From: Sphingomicrobium arenosum
GTDB lineage: Bacteria > Pseudomonadota > Alphaproteobacteria > Sphingomonadales > Sphingomonadaceae
Length of the DNA: 64,000 bases
Assembly: GCF_026157085.1 (NCBI RefSeq)
Contig: NZ_JANPVN010000001.1
Coordinates: 620,001-684,000 of the forward strand
Direction of reading: 5' to 3'
The position numbers and the translations under genes were made by a program. The first letter of the stretch is position 1. Every line of letters begins with the position of its first letter. Under the pieces are notes generated by a model. The model searched no databases and was not told the DNA's origin. It saw only the letters and a list, made by a program, of their open reading frames with translations. Positions 24,559 to 34,295 of this stretch are shown piece after piece.

Positions 24559-27500
24559 ATGACTTACGTCCCGCTGCGCAACTTTTCGAGCTTCACCATG
24601 CTCGAGGGGGCGATCGAGCCCAAGGATCTGGCTGCCAAGACCAAGGCGCTGGGCTTTCCGGCGGCGGGGCTGTGCGATCGCAACGGCCTTTACGCCGCCA
24701 TGGGTTTTTCCAAGGCCGCCATGGACGAGGGCGTTCAGCCCGTCATCGGCACGCTGCTTGCAGTTCTACGCCCCGATGGAATGGGCCCTTCCGGCACCAT
24801 CGACTGGCTCCCGCTTTTCGCGCAGGATGATGCGGGATACGACAATCTGTGCCGCTTGGTCTCGGCCGCGCATCTCGATCGCCCGGTCGAGCAGGACGCG
24901 CATGTCACATTCGATCAACTCGCCGAGCGGACCGCGGGGCTGATCGCGCTGTCGGGCGGTGGGGAAGGGGGCGTGGCCCGCCTGTTCGCCGAGGGGCAGG
25001 ACGACAAGGCCAAGGCGCTCGCGCAGAAGCTGGCAGGGCTCTTCCCCGGCCGGTTCTACATCGAGTTGTCGCGCCGCGGCGATGCGACCGAACAGGCGGC
25101 CGAGGAAAGGCTTCTCGACCTTGCCTATGCGGCCGACCTCCCGCTCGTGGCAACCAATCCCGCGCAATATGACACGCCTGATTTCCATGCGGCGCATGAC
25201 GCCATGCTGTGCATCGCCAATTCCAGCCAGGTCGACAATCCCGACCGCCCGACTTCCTCGCCCGAGGCGTGGCTCAAGCCCGCCGCGACGATGGAGGAAC
25301 TGTTCGCCGACCTGCCCGAGGCGCTGTCCAATTCGGGCGTGATCGCGCGGCGCTGCGCCGTCGCCGCCCCCAGCCGTCGTCCGATCCTGCCGAAAATGAG
25401 TGATGACGAGGACGAAGCGCTCAAGAAAGCCGCGCATGACGGCCTCACCGCGCGGCTCAATGCCATCGAAAAGGTGCGCGGGCCCCAGCCGGATGGGTGG
25501 CGCCAGCCCTATGTCGAGCGCCTCGACTATGAGCTCGACATCATCAATCGGATGGGTTTCCCCGGCTACTTCCTGATCGTTGCCGACTTCATCCAATGGG
25601 CCAAGGATCATGACATTCCGGTGGGGCCGGGACGCGGTTCGGGCGCGGGCTCGGCTGTGGCTTGGGCGCTTCTCATCACCGACCTCGACCCGCTCGAATT
25701 GAAGCTGCTGTTCGAACGCTTCCTCAATCCCGAACGCGTGTCGATGCCCGACTTCGACATCGATTTCTGCGAAACGCACCGCGACAAGGTCATCAGCTAC
25801 GTCCAAGGCAAATATGGCCGCGACAAGGTCGCGCAGATCATCACCTTCGGGCGCCTGAAAGCGCGCGCGGTGCTCAAGGACACGGGCCGCGTCCTTCAGA
25901 TGAGCTATGGGCAGGTAGATCGGCTCGCAAAGCTCGTCCCCAACCTGCCCGCCGATCCGTGGGACCTGAAGCGCGCCCTGAACGGCGTCAGCGAACTTGC
26001 CGCCGAGGTGAAGTCCGACAGCGACGTCAAACGCCTTTTCGACCTCGCAACCAAGCTCGAGGGCCTGCCGCGCCACTCGTCGACCCACGCCGCGGGCGTC
26101 GTCATCGGCGACCGGCCCTTGGATCGCCTGGTCCCGCTCTACCGCGACCCGCGCTCTGACATGCCGGTGACCCAGTTCGACATGAAGCATGTCGAGCAGG
26201 CCGGTCTCGTCAAATTCGACTTTCTCGGATTGAAGACCCTGTCGGTCTTGAAGGAAGGCGCGCGGCTGTGCGCGAAGAAGGGCGTCACGGTCGATTATTC
26301 CACGCTCCCGTGGGACGATGAGGAAGTCTACAAGCTCCTCCAGCGCGGCGACACAGTCGGCGTCTTCCAGCTGGAATCGGAGGGCATGCGTCGTACGCTC
26401 GCCGCCGTCCGCCCGACCAATTTCGGCGACATTATCGCGCTGGTCTCGCTCTATCGCCCCGGCCCGATGGACAATATCCCGCTGTTCGGCGACCGCAAGA
26501 ACGGGCGCAAGGACATCGAATATCCGCACCCGCTCCTAAAGGACGTGCTCGCCGAGACCTACGGCATCTTCGTCTATCAGGAACAGGTCATGCAGGCCGC
26601 GCAGGTGCTCGCCGGCTACAGCCTCGGCGACGCCGATTTGCTCCGCCGCGCGATGGGTAAGAAGATCCAGGCCGAGATGGACAAGCAGCGCCAGCGCTTC
26701 GTCGAGGGTGCGGCCAAGAACGACATCTCCGCCACCAAGGCCAACGAGTTGTTCGACATCATCGACAAGTTCGCGGGCTATGGCTTCAACAAGTCCCACG
26801 CCGCCGCCTACGCGCTCGTCGCCTATCACACGGCATGGCTGAAGGTGCATCACCCGGCCGAATTCTACGCCGCCTCGATGACCTACGACATGAATCTCAC
26901 GGACAAGCTCGCCTTGTTCGTCGACGATTGCCGCCGCTCAGGCATCGACGTCACCCCGCCTGCGATCAACGAGGCGATGGCCGAGTTCGACGTGCAGGAC
27001 GGCAAGGTGCGCTATGCATTGGGCGCGCTGAAGGGTGTCGGCGAGAAGGCGATGGAACAGCTCACCGCGGAGCGCGATGCCAAGGGCAAGTTTGACAGCC
27101 TCGAGGACTTCGCCGACCGCATCGACCCGCGCCTCCTCAACCGCCGCCAGCTGGAAGCGCTCGCCAGCGCTGGGGCGTTCGACGCACTCAATGATGATCG
27201 CGCCAGCGTCCATGCGGGCGCCGAGACCATCCTCAAGCATGCGCAGCAGGCCGCGGGCGACCGGACAAGCGGGCAGGGCGGCCTGTTCGGCGGCGCGGAT
27301 GCCGAACCCGAAGTCGCCGCCATTCGCCTCCCGCAAGCCGAGTGGAATCTCGCCGAGCGGATGAATGCCGAGCGCGATGCCTTCGGCTTCTATTTCTCCT
27401 CCCATCCCGTCGAGGCGCATGCCCATCTGCTCGCCGCGCACAAGGTCAAGCGGCACAGCGAATTGCAGGAACTGAAGGTCGAGCCCGGCAGCCGCGCCAA

Positions 27501-28026
27501 TGTGCGCATGGCCGGCCTCGTCGAAGAAGCGCGCTGGCGCACCTCGCAGCGCGGGCGACGCTATCTCATGATGACGCTGTCCGACCCCTCGGGCCAGTTC
27601 ACGAGCATGTGCTTTGACGACGAGGCCTCCGAGGCTATCGAGGAAGCCGCGAAGACCGGCGAACCGGGCCTCATCACCGCCGAACTCGACCGCCGCGAGG
27701 GCGAGGACGAAGTGCGCGTCACGGTGAAGGCGTTCAAGCCCTTCTCCAAGTTGGAGACCAACAATCGCCTCCGCCTCGACGTCACGCTAACCGATGCGTC
27801 GCAGGCCGCCCTGCTCTCCGATGCGCTGCCGACCGGGGATCGCGGCACGGTCTATGTCACCGTGAATATCGCCGACGGGCGCAAGGCGGTGCTGCTGCTC
27901 GGACGCGACTACAGGCTCGATCCAGACCTCGCCGACCGGCTTCAGCGCCAGCTCGGCGAGGACAAGGTGACGCTGTCGGCGGAAATCAACGAAGGTCCGC
28001 GGCTTGCCTATTCGGCAGCCGGCTAG
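24559..28026 (+). CDS. dnaE: DNA polymerase III alpha subunit
   Basis: A 1155-residue replicative polymerase. The order is PHP domain (about 1-270), then C-family polymerase core with GPGRGSGAGS (356-365), the catalytic aspartates in PDFDIDFCE (397-405) and GIFVYQEQVMQ (about 671-681). A helix-hairpin-helix region comes near 860, and an OB fold (about 980-1060) contains the segment RANVRMAGLVEEARW. The first PHP motif reads PLRNFSSFTMLEGAI, without the metal-binding HxH. The downstream methyltransferase gene starts inside its 3' end. Confidence 0.97.
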   Translation: MTYVPLRNFSSFTMLEGAIEPKDLAAKTKALGFPAAGLCDRNGLYAAMGFSKAAMDEGVQPVIGTLLAVLRPDGMGPSGTIDWLPLFAQDDAGYDNLCRLVSAAHLDRPVEQDAHVTFDQLAERTAGLIALSGGGEGGVARLFAEGQDDKAKALAQKLAGLFPGRFYIELSRRGDATEQAAEERLLDLAYAADLPLVATNPAQYDTPDFHAAHDAMLCIANSSQVDNPDRPTSSPEAWLKPAATMEELFADLPEALSNSGVIARRCAVAAPSRRPILPKMSDDEDEALKKAAHDGLTARLNAIEKVRGPQPDGWRQPYVERLDYELDIINRMGFPGYFLIVADFIQWAKDHDIPVGPGRGSGAGSAVAWALLITDLDPLELKLLFERFLNPERVSMPDFDIDFCETHRDKVISYVQGKYGRDKVAQIITFGRLKARAVLKDTGRVLQMSYGQVDRLAKLVPNLPADPWDLKRALNGVSELAAEVKSDSDVKRLFDLATKLEGLPRHSSTHAAGVVIGDRPLDRLVPLYRDPRSDMPVTQFDMKHVEQAGLVKFDFLGLKTLSVLKEGARLCAKKGVTVDYSTLPWDDEEVYKLLQRGDTVGVFQLESEGMRRTLAAVRPTNFGDIIALVSLYRPGPMDNIPLFGDRKNGRKDIEYPHPLLKDVLAETYGIFVYQEQVMQAAQVLAGYSLGDADLLRRAMGKKIQAEMDKQRQRFVEGAAKNDISATKANELFDIIDKFAGYGFNKSHAAAYALVAYHTAWLKVHHPAEFYAASMTYDMNLTDKLALFVDDCRRSGIDVTPPAINEAMAEFDVQDGKVRYALGALKGVGEKAMEQLTAERDAKGKFDSLEDFADRIDPRLLNRRQLEALASAGAFDALNDDRASVHAGAETILKHAQQAAGDRTSGQGGLFGGADAEPEVAAIRLPQAEWNLAERMNAERDAFGFYFSSHPVEAHAHLLAAHKVKRHSELQELKVEPGSRANVRMAGLVEEARWRTSQRGRRYLMMTLSDPSGQFTSMCFDDEASEAIEEAAKTGEPGLITAELDRREGEDEVRVTVKAFKPFSKLETNNRLRLDVTLTDASQAALLSDALPTGDRGTVYVTVNIADGRKAVLLLGRDYRLDPDLADRLQRQLGEDKVTLSAEINEGPRLAYSAAG

Positions 28027-28723
28027 CCTGCTGCGGCGCATCATCGCGCTGGTGCCCGGGTTGCAGCCGCTGCTGCGCTCGCTCCGCCACCGCCTAGACC
28101 CGCGAGCGCGCGAGCTCCATCGGTTGCGCACCGAAGGGCACCCGGACCTGCTCCAACCTTCGCCCGACAGCTGGGACGAGCGCTACCCCGAACTCTTCGA
28201 CGCGCTGGCCCAGATGCTCGCCGAGCATCCCGCGCCCCGCATCCTGTCCTTCGGCTGCTCGACCGGAGAGGAGGTGCGCGCGATGCGTCGCCGACTACCG
28301 CATGCGCGGATCATTGGCGTGGACATCAACGCCGGCAATATCGACCGAGCGCGAAAGTCCGATCCCGAGGGCGATTACCGCGTCGCCAGCCGACCGCCCG
28401 AGGGTGAGCGCTTTGACGCGATTCTCGCGCTCGCGATCTTCCGCCATGCACGGCTCAAGGCCGAGGAACCCCTTGAGAGTGGCGACATCCTGCCCCCCGA
28501 ACGGGTGCGGCGCCTTTTCGCCCTGCTCGATTCGGCCCTCGTGCCGGGCGGCCATCTGGCGCTATGGAACCACCATTTTCCGTTGCAGGCGCTCGCGAGA
28601 GAGCCCGGACGCTGGCGCGCGCATCCGCTACGCCTCGATCCGCCGATGAGCCTCCTTTACGGCGCCGACGGCATCCGCATCGACGAGCGCGAGGATCGCG
28701 CCCTCTTTCAGAAGCGCGATTAG
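28004..28723 (+). CDS. Class I SAM-dependent methyltransferase
   Basis: A 239-residue protein with an Arg-rich N-terminus and a methyltransferase core. The SAM motif I is ILSFGCSTGEEVRAM (about 80-94), motif II is RIIGVDINAGNI (about 102-113), and a FDAILALAIFRH stretch is near 136. The acceptor is unknown. There is no early ATG, so the TTG at 28004 inside dnaE is used because GAAGG lies 8 bases upstream. A GTG at 28052 is the alternative. The 3' end overlaps convergent mtgA by 4 bases. Confidence 0.78.
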   Translation: MPIRQPASLLRRIIALVPGLQPLLRSLRHRLDPRARELHRLRTEGHPDLLQPSPDSWDERYPELFDALAQMLAEHPAPRILSFGCSTGEEVRAMRRRLPHARIIGVDINAGNIDRARKSDPEGDYRVASRPPEGERFDAILALAIFRHARLKAEEPLESGDILPPERVRRLFALLDSALVPGGHLALWNHHFPLQALAREPGRWRAHPLRLDPPMSLLYGADGIRIDEREDRALFQKRD

Positions 28724-29628
28724 ATCTCCGGGGTCTCGCTCGGCGGCGGCGCTTCGACGGGGTCGATGCCCGGTGCCTCGTCAGGGCTTGGCTCGACGGG
28801 GTCGGGTACGGGTTCGTCGGGTACCGGTGGGACGTCGAGCGGCGCAGGTTCGGGGTCGGGGCTTGCGGGTTGCGGCACCGGCGCGGGGTCGGGTTGCGGC
28901 TGTTCGGGGGTATCCTGGTTCACGGGCGCTGCTCCTCCTTCATAGACGCAGGCATCGAGTCCATCGCGCTCGATCGTCCCGATGCGTGCGGCGATCGTAG
29001 AGCCATAACGCGCGGTGAACCCCGTCGGGTTGCGTCCGGGCCGCTCTTTCGGCAGCGGCAGCACCGCCGCGATCGCGGCCGCCTCGCGCCGCGAAAGGTT
29101 CGAGGCGTCCTTGCCAAAATAGCGCCGCGCGCCCTCGGTCACACCGTAGGTGCCGATGCCGGTTTCGGCGACATTGAGATAGACCTCCATGATCCGCCGC
29201 TTCCCCCACATCTTCTCGATGAGGAAGGTATAATAGGCCTCTACCCCTTTGCGGAAATAGCCCCCGCCCTGCCACAGGAACACGTTCTTCGCGGTCTGCT
29301 GCGAGATGGTCGAGCCCCCCCGGATGCGGCCCCCCTTGGCGTTTTGCTGCCGCGCCTTCTCGATGGCTTCCCAGTCGAAACCGTCATGGGCGCAGAACTT
29401 GCTGTCCTCGGCGGCGATGACGGCGCGCACCATGTCCCGGTCGATCCGCTCGAGGGGCTCCCAATCGCGGGTGATGCCCTTTTCGTCCGAGAGCATGGTC
29501 ACCGTCCAATAGGGCGGCACCCACCGATAGAAGAGGACCAGCGCGATGCTGGCGATGAACAGGCCGAAGATGAGCCAGAACAACCAGCCGACAATCCTTC
29601 GAGGAATTGATTTGCGCGTCACAGCCAT
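28720..29628 (-). CDS. mtgA: Monofunctional biosynthetic peptidoglycan transglycosylase with Pro/Asp/Glu-rich tail
   Basis: A 302-residue glycosyltransferase 51 enzyme that polymerises lipid II in the periplasm. One N-terminal membrane anchor covers about residues 12-34. The GT51 signatures are AAEDSKFCAHDGFDW (catalytic Glu), GGSTISQQTAKN, and KRRIMEVYLNVAETG. The catalytic domain ends near residue 225. The last roughly 70 residues are almost only Pro, Asp, Glu, Ala and Val, which is not part of ordinary MtgA (about 230-240 residues). It is divergent from the repeat-protein gene. Confidence 0.92.
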   Translation of the reverse strand: MAVTRKSIPRRIVGWLFWLIFGLFIASIALVLFYRWVPPYWTVTMLSDEKGITRDWEPLERIDRDMVRAVIAAEDSKFCAHDGFDWEAIEKARQQNAKGGRIRGGSTISQQTAKNVFLWQGGGYFRKGVEAYYTFLIEKMWGKRRIMEVYLNVAETGIGTYGVTEGARRYFGKDASNLSRREAAAIAAVLPLPKERPGRNPTGFTARYGSTIAARIGTIERDGLDACVYEGGAAPVNQDTPEQPQPDPAPVPQPASPDPEPAPLDVPPVPDEPVPDPVEPSPDEAPGIDPVEAPPPSETPEI

Positions 29629-29816
29629 GGAAAACAGCGCTAGCGGGCCAGTTTCGAGCCGTCGAGCAGATTGACGCGATCGCCCCGCATTGGCTGCGCC
29701 GAACCGATGGATGAGCGGGACGAGAAGCGCCCGAACTGGGTCCCATTCAAGCCCGGGTCATGGCCCATCGGGTATAAAGGAGATCAAGAAGTCGTTATTT
29801 TCGAGGAGGTCTCCTT

Positions 29817-31505
29817 ATGACCAAGAACCTGTTGATCGCATCGGCCGCCACCTTGGCCATGATCGTTCCTGTCAGCGCTGCCCAGGCGTCCATCGACATT
29901 GCCGTCGAGAAGGCTGCGGCGGAACAGGGGCCGCAGGATCGCGCGGATCGGAAGAAAGCACGCGAAGAGCGCCGTGATGCCCGCCAGCAGCAGCGCAGCG
30001 AGCGTCGTAGCGAGGCGCGTCAGGACAGTCGTCAGCAGGTACGGCAGGACCGCCGCCAAGAGGCTCGCCAGGATCGCCGTCAGGAGGCCCGCCAGGACCG
30101 CCGCCAGCAGGTGCAGGAGCGCCGTCAGGAAGCCCGTCAGGATCGCCGCCAGCAAGTTCGGCAGGAAGCGCGACAGGAGCGCCGTCAGGCCGCCCGTGTC
30201 CAGGAGCAGCGTGACGAACGTCGTCAGCAAGTCCGTCAGGAACGCCGTGAGCAGGCTCGTAGCCAGCAGCGCGCGGCCGAGCGTCGTCAGGAAATTCGTC
30301 AGGACCGGCGCCAGGCTGAACGCGCACAGCAGCGCCAGCTCGAACGCCAGCGGACGCGTGTCGCCGATCAACATCGCGAGATGCGCGAGGAACGCCGCGA
30401 CCTGCGCAAGGCTGAACGTCAGCGCGTCCGCCAGCTCGACGACCAGCGCCGCGAGGTCCGCAAGGAGCGCCGCGAGGCGCGCCGCGACCTTCAGCGCAGC
30501 TTGCAACGCATCGAACGTCAGCAAGATCGTCGCAATGCCTATCGCGACTGGATCGAACGCAATGACGATGCACGTGCGGTGCGAGTGATCGACGGCCAGC
30601 GTACCCAGTTCGTACGTCTCGGCAGCCAGGTCGAACCCGACTGGTATCGCCGCGACCTGCCGACGCGCTATCGCACCAGCTATCGCGACGACGAGCGTTA
30701 TTATTATCGCTACGACGATGCGCTCGACCAGCTCTATCGGATCGATCGCCAGCGCGATGTCGTGCGCTCGATCATCCCGCTTTATTATAGCCCGGCCTAT
30801 ATCGGGCGACGTGCGCCGTCCTATATCGACATGCGCTATATCCCGGCGAGCTATGGCGGTGCCTATTATCCGACCTCGGACTATTATTATCGTTCGATGG
30901 GCCCGGCGATCTACCGCGTCGATCCGAAGACGCAGCTCATCATGGGCGCGGTCGCGCTTCTCACTGGCCGCAATTTCTCGGTCGGCTCGATGATGCCGAC
31001 GGGATATGACGTCTACAATGTGCCCTATCAGTATCGCGACACGTATTACGATCGTCCCGATGCCTGGTATCGTTATGACGATGGCGCGATCTACCAGATC
31101 GATCCGCGCACCCGTTATGTCACCGACAGCTATCCGCTCTACGGCGCGGACTATGGCGTGGGCCAGCGTTGGCCGACGACCTATCCGAGCTACAATGTGC
31201 CTTATGGCTATCAGGGGCTCTATTACGACACCGCCGATACCCATTATCGCTATGGCAACGATGCCATCTACCGGATCGACCCAACGACGCAGGTGATCAC
31301 CGCCCTCGTGTCGCTGGTGACCGGAACGCCGCTACAGGTGGGACAGGCCATGCCGTCGTCCTACGGCGTGTACAACGTGCCCTACGGCTATCGTGATCGC
31401 TTCGTCGAGGCGCAGGATCGCAACTATCGGTATGCCGACGGCTACGTCTATGCGGTCGATCCCTACAGCGGGTTGATCACCGACAGCTACGACATCTACA
31501 GCTGA
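29817..31505 (+). CDS. Secreted Arg/Gln-rich and Tyr-rich repeat protein
   Basis: A 562-residue protein of unknown function. A signal peptide (about 1-24, ending SAAQAS) is followed by a very basic, probably helical region from 41 to 240 built from RQDRRQEA-like blocks. The C-terminal half holds five copies of a unit like YRYDDGAIYQIDP, starting near residues 297, 357, 418, 477 and 537, that is every 60 residues. A YNVPYGYRD segment recurs between copies. GAGGAGG lies 6 bases before the ATG. The layout suggests an envelope protein binding an acidic polymer, but this is inference. Confidence 0.85.
   Translation: MTKNLLIASAATLAMIVPVSAAQASIDIAVEKAAAEQGPQDRADRKKAREERRDARQQQRSERRSEARQDSRQQVRQDRRQEARQDRRQEARQDRRQQVQERRQEARQDRRQQVRQEARQERRQAARVQEQRDERRQQVRQERREQARSQQRAAERRQEIRQDRRQAERAQQRQLERQRTRVADQHREMREERRDLRKAERQRVRQLDDQRREVRKERREARRDLQRSLQRIERQQDRRNAYRDWIERNDDARAVRVIDGQRTQFVRLGSQVEPDWYRRDLPTRYRTSYRDDERYYYRYDDALDQLYRIDRQRDVVRSIIPLYYSPAYIGRRAPSYIDMRYIPASYGGAYYPTSDYYYRSMGPAIYRVDPKTQLIMGAVALLTGRNFSVGSMMPTGYDVYNVPYQYRDTYYDRPDAWYRYDDGAIYQIDPRTRYVTDSYPLYGADYGVGQRWPTTYPSYNVPYGYQGLYYDTADTHYRYGNDAIYRIDPTTQVITALVSLVTGTPLQVGQAMPSSYGVYNVPYGYRDRFVEAQDRNYRYADGYVYAVDPYSGLITDSYDIYS
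29960..30520 (+). repeat. Degenerate tandem DNA repeats coding Arg/Gln blocks
   Basis: Short imperfect units of the kind CGTCAGGA(N)CGCCGCCAG recur about every 24-33 bases. They encode the RQDRR/QEAR blocks of the overlapping protein. Copies drift in sequence but keep frame, so the repetition is selected at protein level. Slippage could change copy number between strains. Confidence 0.7.
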
Positions 31506-31511
31506 TTGAAC

Positions 31512-31555
31512 GATGCAAGGAGGGCGGTGCCGAGAGGCGCCGCCCTCCTTGCATC
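31512..31555 (+). terminator. Long hairpin terminator after the repeat-protein gene
   Basis: A 20-bp stem (31512-31531 with 31536-31555, one G-T pair) closed by a GAGA tetraloop, starting 6 bases after the stop. The T-tract is weak (CTTGCC). It separates the repeat-protein gene from alaS, 35 bases further on. Confidence 0.8.
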
Positions 31556-31590
31556 TTGCCGCGATGCACCATAACGCATAGATCGGCCCC

Positions 31591-34245
31591 ATGACCTCGA
31601 CCAACGATATTCGCCGCAGCTTCCTCGACTATTTCGAGGCCAATGGCCATGAGAAGGTGCAAAGCGCGCCGCTCGTTCCGCACAACGATCCCACGCTGAT
31701 GTTCGTCAACGCGGGCATGGTGCCGTTCAAGAACGTCTTCACCGGCCTCGAGAGCCGCGATTATTCGACCGCGACGTCCAGCCAGAAGTGCGTGCGCGCC
31801 GGCGGGAAACACAACGACCTCGATAATGTCGGCTATACCGCGCGCCACCATACCTTCTTTGAAATGCTCGGGAATTTCAGCTTCGGCGACTATTTCAAGG
31901 AGCAGGCCATCACCCATGCCTGGACGCTTCTGACGAAGGAGTGGGGGCTTCCCGCCGACAGGCTGACCGCCACCGTCTATCACACCGACGACGAGGCCTT
32001 CGACCTGTGGCGCAAGATCTCGGGCCTACCTGAGAAGCGCATTATCCGGATCGCCACCAAGGATAATTTTTGGGCGATGGGGTCGGACGGTCCGTGCGGG
32101 CCGTGCAGCGAGATCTTCTACGATCATGGCGAGCATATCTTCGGTGGCCCTCCGGGCAGCCCCGACGAGGATGGCGATCGCTTCGTCGAGATCTGGAACC
32201 TCGTTTTCATGCAATTCACGCAGGCCAATGACGAAATCGTCGCCGACCTGCCCAAGCCCTCGATCGACACCGGCATGGGATTGGAGCGCATCGCGGCGGT
32301 GATGCAGGGCGTGCATGACAATTACGACATCGACCTGTTCAAGGCGCTGATCGCGTCGTCGGAAGAGATGACCAAGACGAACAGCGAGGGCGAACGCCAG
32401 GCCTCGCACCGCGTGATCGCCGATCACCTGCGCTCGTCCAGCTTCCTCATTGCCGACGGCGTGCTGCCGGCCAACGAGGGCCGCGGCTATGTCCTTCGCC
32501 GCATCATGCGCCGCGCCATGCGCCACGCGCACATTCTCGGCGCGAAGGACCCGCTCATGCACCGCCTCGTGCCCGAACTCGTCAGCGAGATGGGCGGCGC
32601 CTTCCCCGAACTCGTCCGCGCCCAGCCGCTGATCGAGCAGACGCTCGAGGCCGAAGAAGTCCGCTTCCGCCGGACGCTGGCCAACGGATTGAAGCTGCTC
32701 GACGAAGCAAAGTCCGACATGGGCGAGGGCGAAAAGCTCTCGGGCGAAACCGCCTTCAAGCTCTACGACACCTACGGCTTCCCCTATGACTTGACCGAGG
32801 ACGCGCTGCGCCGCGAAGGGCTCGAGGTCGACCGTGAGGGCTTCGACGCCGCCATGGCCAAGCAAAAGGAAGCCGCGCGCGCCGCCTGGAAGGGCTCGGG
32901 CGCACAGGCGTCCGAAGAAGTCTGGTTCGACCTTGCCGACAAGAATGGCGCGACCGAATTCACCGGCTATACCGCCACCAGCGGCGAGGGCGTGGTGCAG
33001 GCGATCGTCAAGGATGGCACCGTGGTGGACAGCGCTTCAGAGGGCGAGGAGGTGCAGCTGCTCCTCAACCAGACGCCATTCTACGGCGAAAGCGGTGGGC
33101 AGGTCGGCGACGCCGGCCAGCTCAGCACGACTGACGGTTTCCTCGCGGTGGTGAGCGATACCGCCAAGCCGCTCGGCAAGCTTCATGCGCTCCACGCCAA
33201 GATCGCCAAGGGTGGCGTCGAGGTCGGCGACACGCTCCATCAGGAAGTCGACGTCGACCGCCGCGACCGCGTGCGCGCCAATCACTCGGCGACCCATCTC
33301 GTTCACGCCGCGTTGCGCGGGATCCTCGGCGAGCATGTGACGCAGAAGGGCAGCCTCGTGGCGCCCGACAAGCTGCGCTTCGACTTCGCGCATCCAAATG
33401 CGCTCACCGCCGAGGAGATCGCGGCGGTCGAGGCCGAGGTGAACGAGGAAATCCGCGCCAACGAGAGCGTCGGCACCCAGCTGATGGCGCCCGACGATGC
33501 GGTCGAGGCGGGCGCGCTGGCGCTGTTCGGCGAGAAATATGGCGACGAGGTCCGGGTTCTCTCGATGGGGCGCAAGAAGGATCGCCACTATTCGGTCGAG
33601 CTGTGCGGCGGCACCCATGTGCGCGCCACCGGCGATATCCAGCTGTTCAAGATCACTAGCGAAAGCGCGGTCTCCTCGGGGGTGCGCCGCATCGAGGCGT
33701 TGACCGGCGAGGCGGCCCGCCAGTGGCTCTTGGATCGCGACGCCAAGCTGCGCAGCGCGGCTGCGAGCCTCAAGGCAGCACCCGACGAGGTGCCGGCGCG
33801 CATCGCCGCGCTGGTCGAGAATGCCAAGAAGCTCGAGAAGGAACTGGCCGACGCCAAGAAGGCGCTCGCCATGGGTGGCGGCGCCGCAGGCGGCGATGCC
33901 GGTCCCGAAGAGGTCGGCGGGGTGAAGTTCCTTGGCAAGTCGGTCGAGGGGCTGGAACCCAAGGAATTGCGTCCGACGATCGACGAGATGAAGAGCCAAT
34001 TGGGTTCGGGCGTCGCGGCGCTGGTCGCGGTCAATGACGGCCGTGCCTCGGTCGCGGTCGGTGTGACGGACGACTTGAAAAGCGACATCAGCGCGGTCGA
34101 CATGGTCCGCGCCGCGGTCGAGAAGCTCGGCGGCAAGGGCGGCGGCGGCCGCCCCGACATGGCGCAGGGCGGCGGTCCCGACGGCGACAAGGCCGACGAG
34201 GCGCTCGCCGCGGTTAGAGAGACCCTCGCCAGCGTCTCGGCCTGA
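31591..34245 (+). CDS. alaS: Alanyl-tRNA synthetase
   Basis: An 884-residue class II synthetase that charges tRNA-Ala. The N-terminal catalytic domain shows [32 protein letters not shown], and [12 protein letters not shown]. The editing domain carries the zinc motif [12 protein letters not shown] (about 568) and the [10 protein letters not shown] region near 672. The C-terminal DHHA1 domain follows, with a Gly-rich [16 protein letters not shown] segment. The length is normal. Confidence 0.97.
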   Translation: MTSTNDIRRSFLDYFEANGHEKVQSAPLVPHNDPTLMFVNAGMVPFKNVFTGLESRDYSTATSSQKCVRAGGKHNDLDNVGYTARHHTFFEMLGNFSFGDYFKEQAITHAWTLLTKEWGLPADRLTATVYHTDDEAFDLWRKISGLPEKRIIRIATKDNFWAMGSDGPCGPCSEIFYDHGEHIFGGPPGSPDEDGDRFVEIWNLVFMQFTQANDEIVADLPKPSIDTGMGLERIAAVMQGVHDNYDIDLFKALIASSEEMTKTNSEGERQASHRVIADHLRSSSFLIADGVLPANEGRGYVLRRIMRRAMRHAHILGAKDPLMHRLVPELVSEMGGAFPELVRAQPLIEQTLEAEEVRFRRTLANGLKLLDEAKSDMGEGEKLSGETAFKLYDTYGFPYDLTEDALRREGLEVDREGFDAAMAKQKEAARAAWKGSGAQASEEVWFDLADKNGATEFTGYTATSGEGVVQAIVKDGTVVDSASEGEEVQLLLNQTPFYGESGGQVGDAGQLSTTDGFLAVVSDTAKPLGKLHALHAKIAKGGVEVGDTLHQEVDVDRRDRVRANHSATHLVHAALRGILGEHVTQKGSLVAPDKLRFDFAHPNALTAEEIAAVEAEVNEEIRANESVGTQLMAPDDAVEAGALALFGEKYGDEVRVLSMGRKKDRHYSVELCGGTHVRATGDIQLFKITSESAVSSGVRRIEALTGEAARQWLLDRDAKLRSAAASLKAAPDEVPARIAALVENAKKLEKELADAKKALAMGGGAAGGDAGPEEVGGVKFLGKSVEGLEPKELRPTIDEMKSQLGSGVAALVAVNDGRASVAVGVTDDLKSDISAVDMVRAAVEKLGGKGGGGRPDMAQGGGPDGDKADEALAAVRETLASVSA

Positions 34246-34267
34246 GCGAACAGCTAGGAAAATGAGT

Positions 34268-34295
34268 GGGGCTCCGGCAGCGATGCCGGGGCCCT
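34268..34295. terminator. Terminator between convergent alaS and kef genes
   Basis: A 12-bp stem with two G-T pairs (34268-34279 with 34284-34295) and a GCGA loop, located 22 bases after alaS and ending at the stop of the convergent antiporter gene. It shares the exact 17-base core of the terminator after proA. Confidence 0.75.

Noticed and set aside
29960..30520. Repeats that could suggest a CRISPR array
   Set aside because: Units are degenerate, keep the reading frame and have no unique spacers of constant length. They encode Arg/Gln blocks.
29784..31244. A 486-residue hydrophobic minus-strand frame opposite the repeat protein
   Set aside because: The Ala/Leu/Ile-rich look is the complement of Arg/Gln/Tyr codons. 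It has no ribosome site, and the plus strand has signal peptide, ribosome site and repeats.
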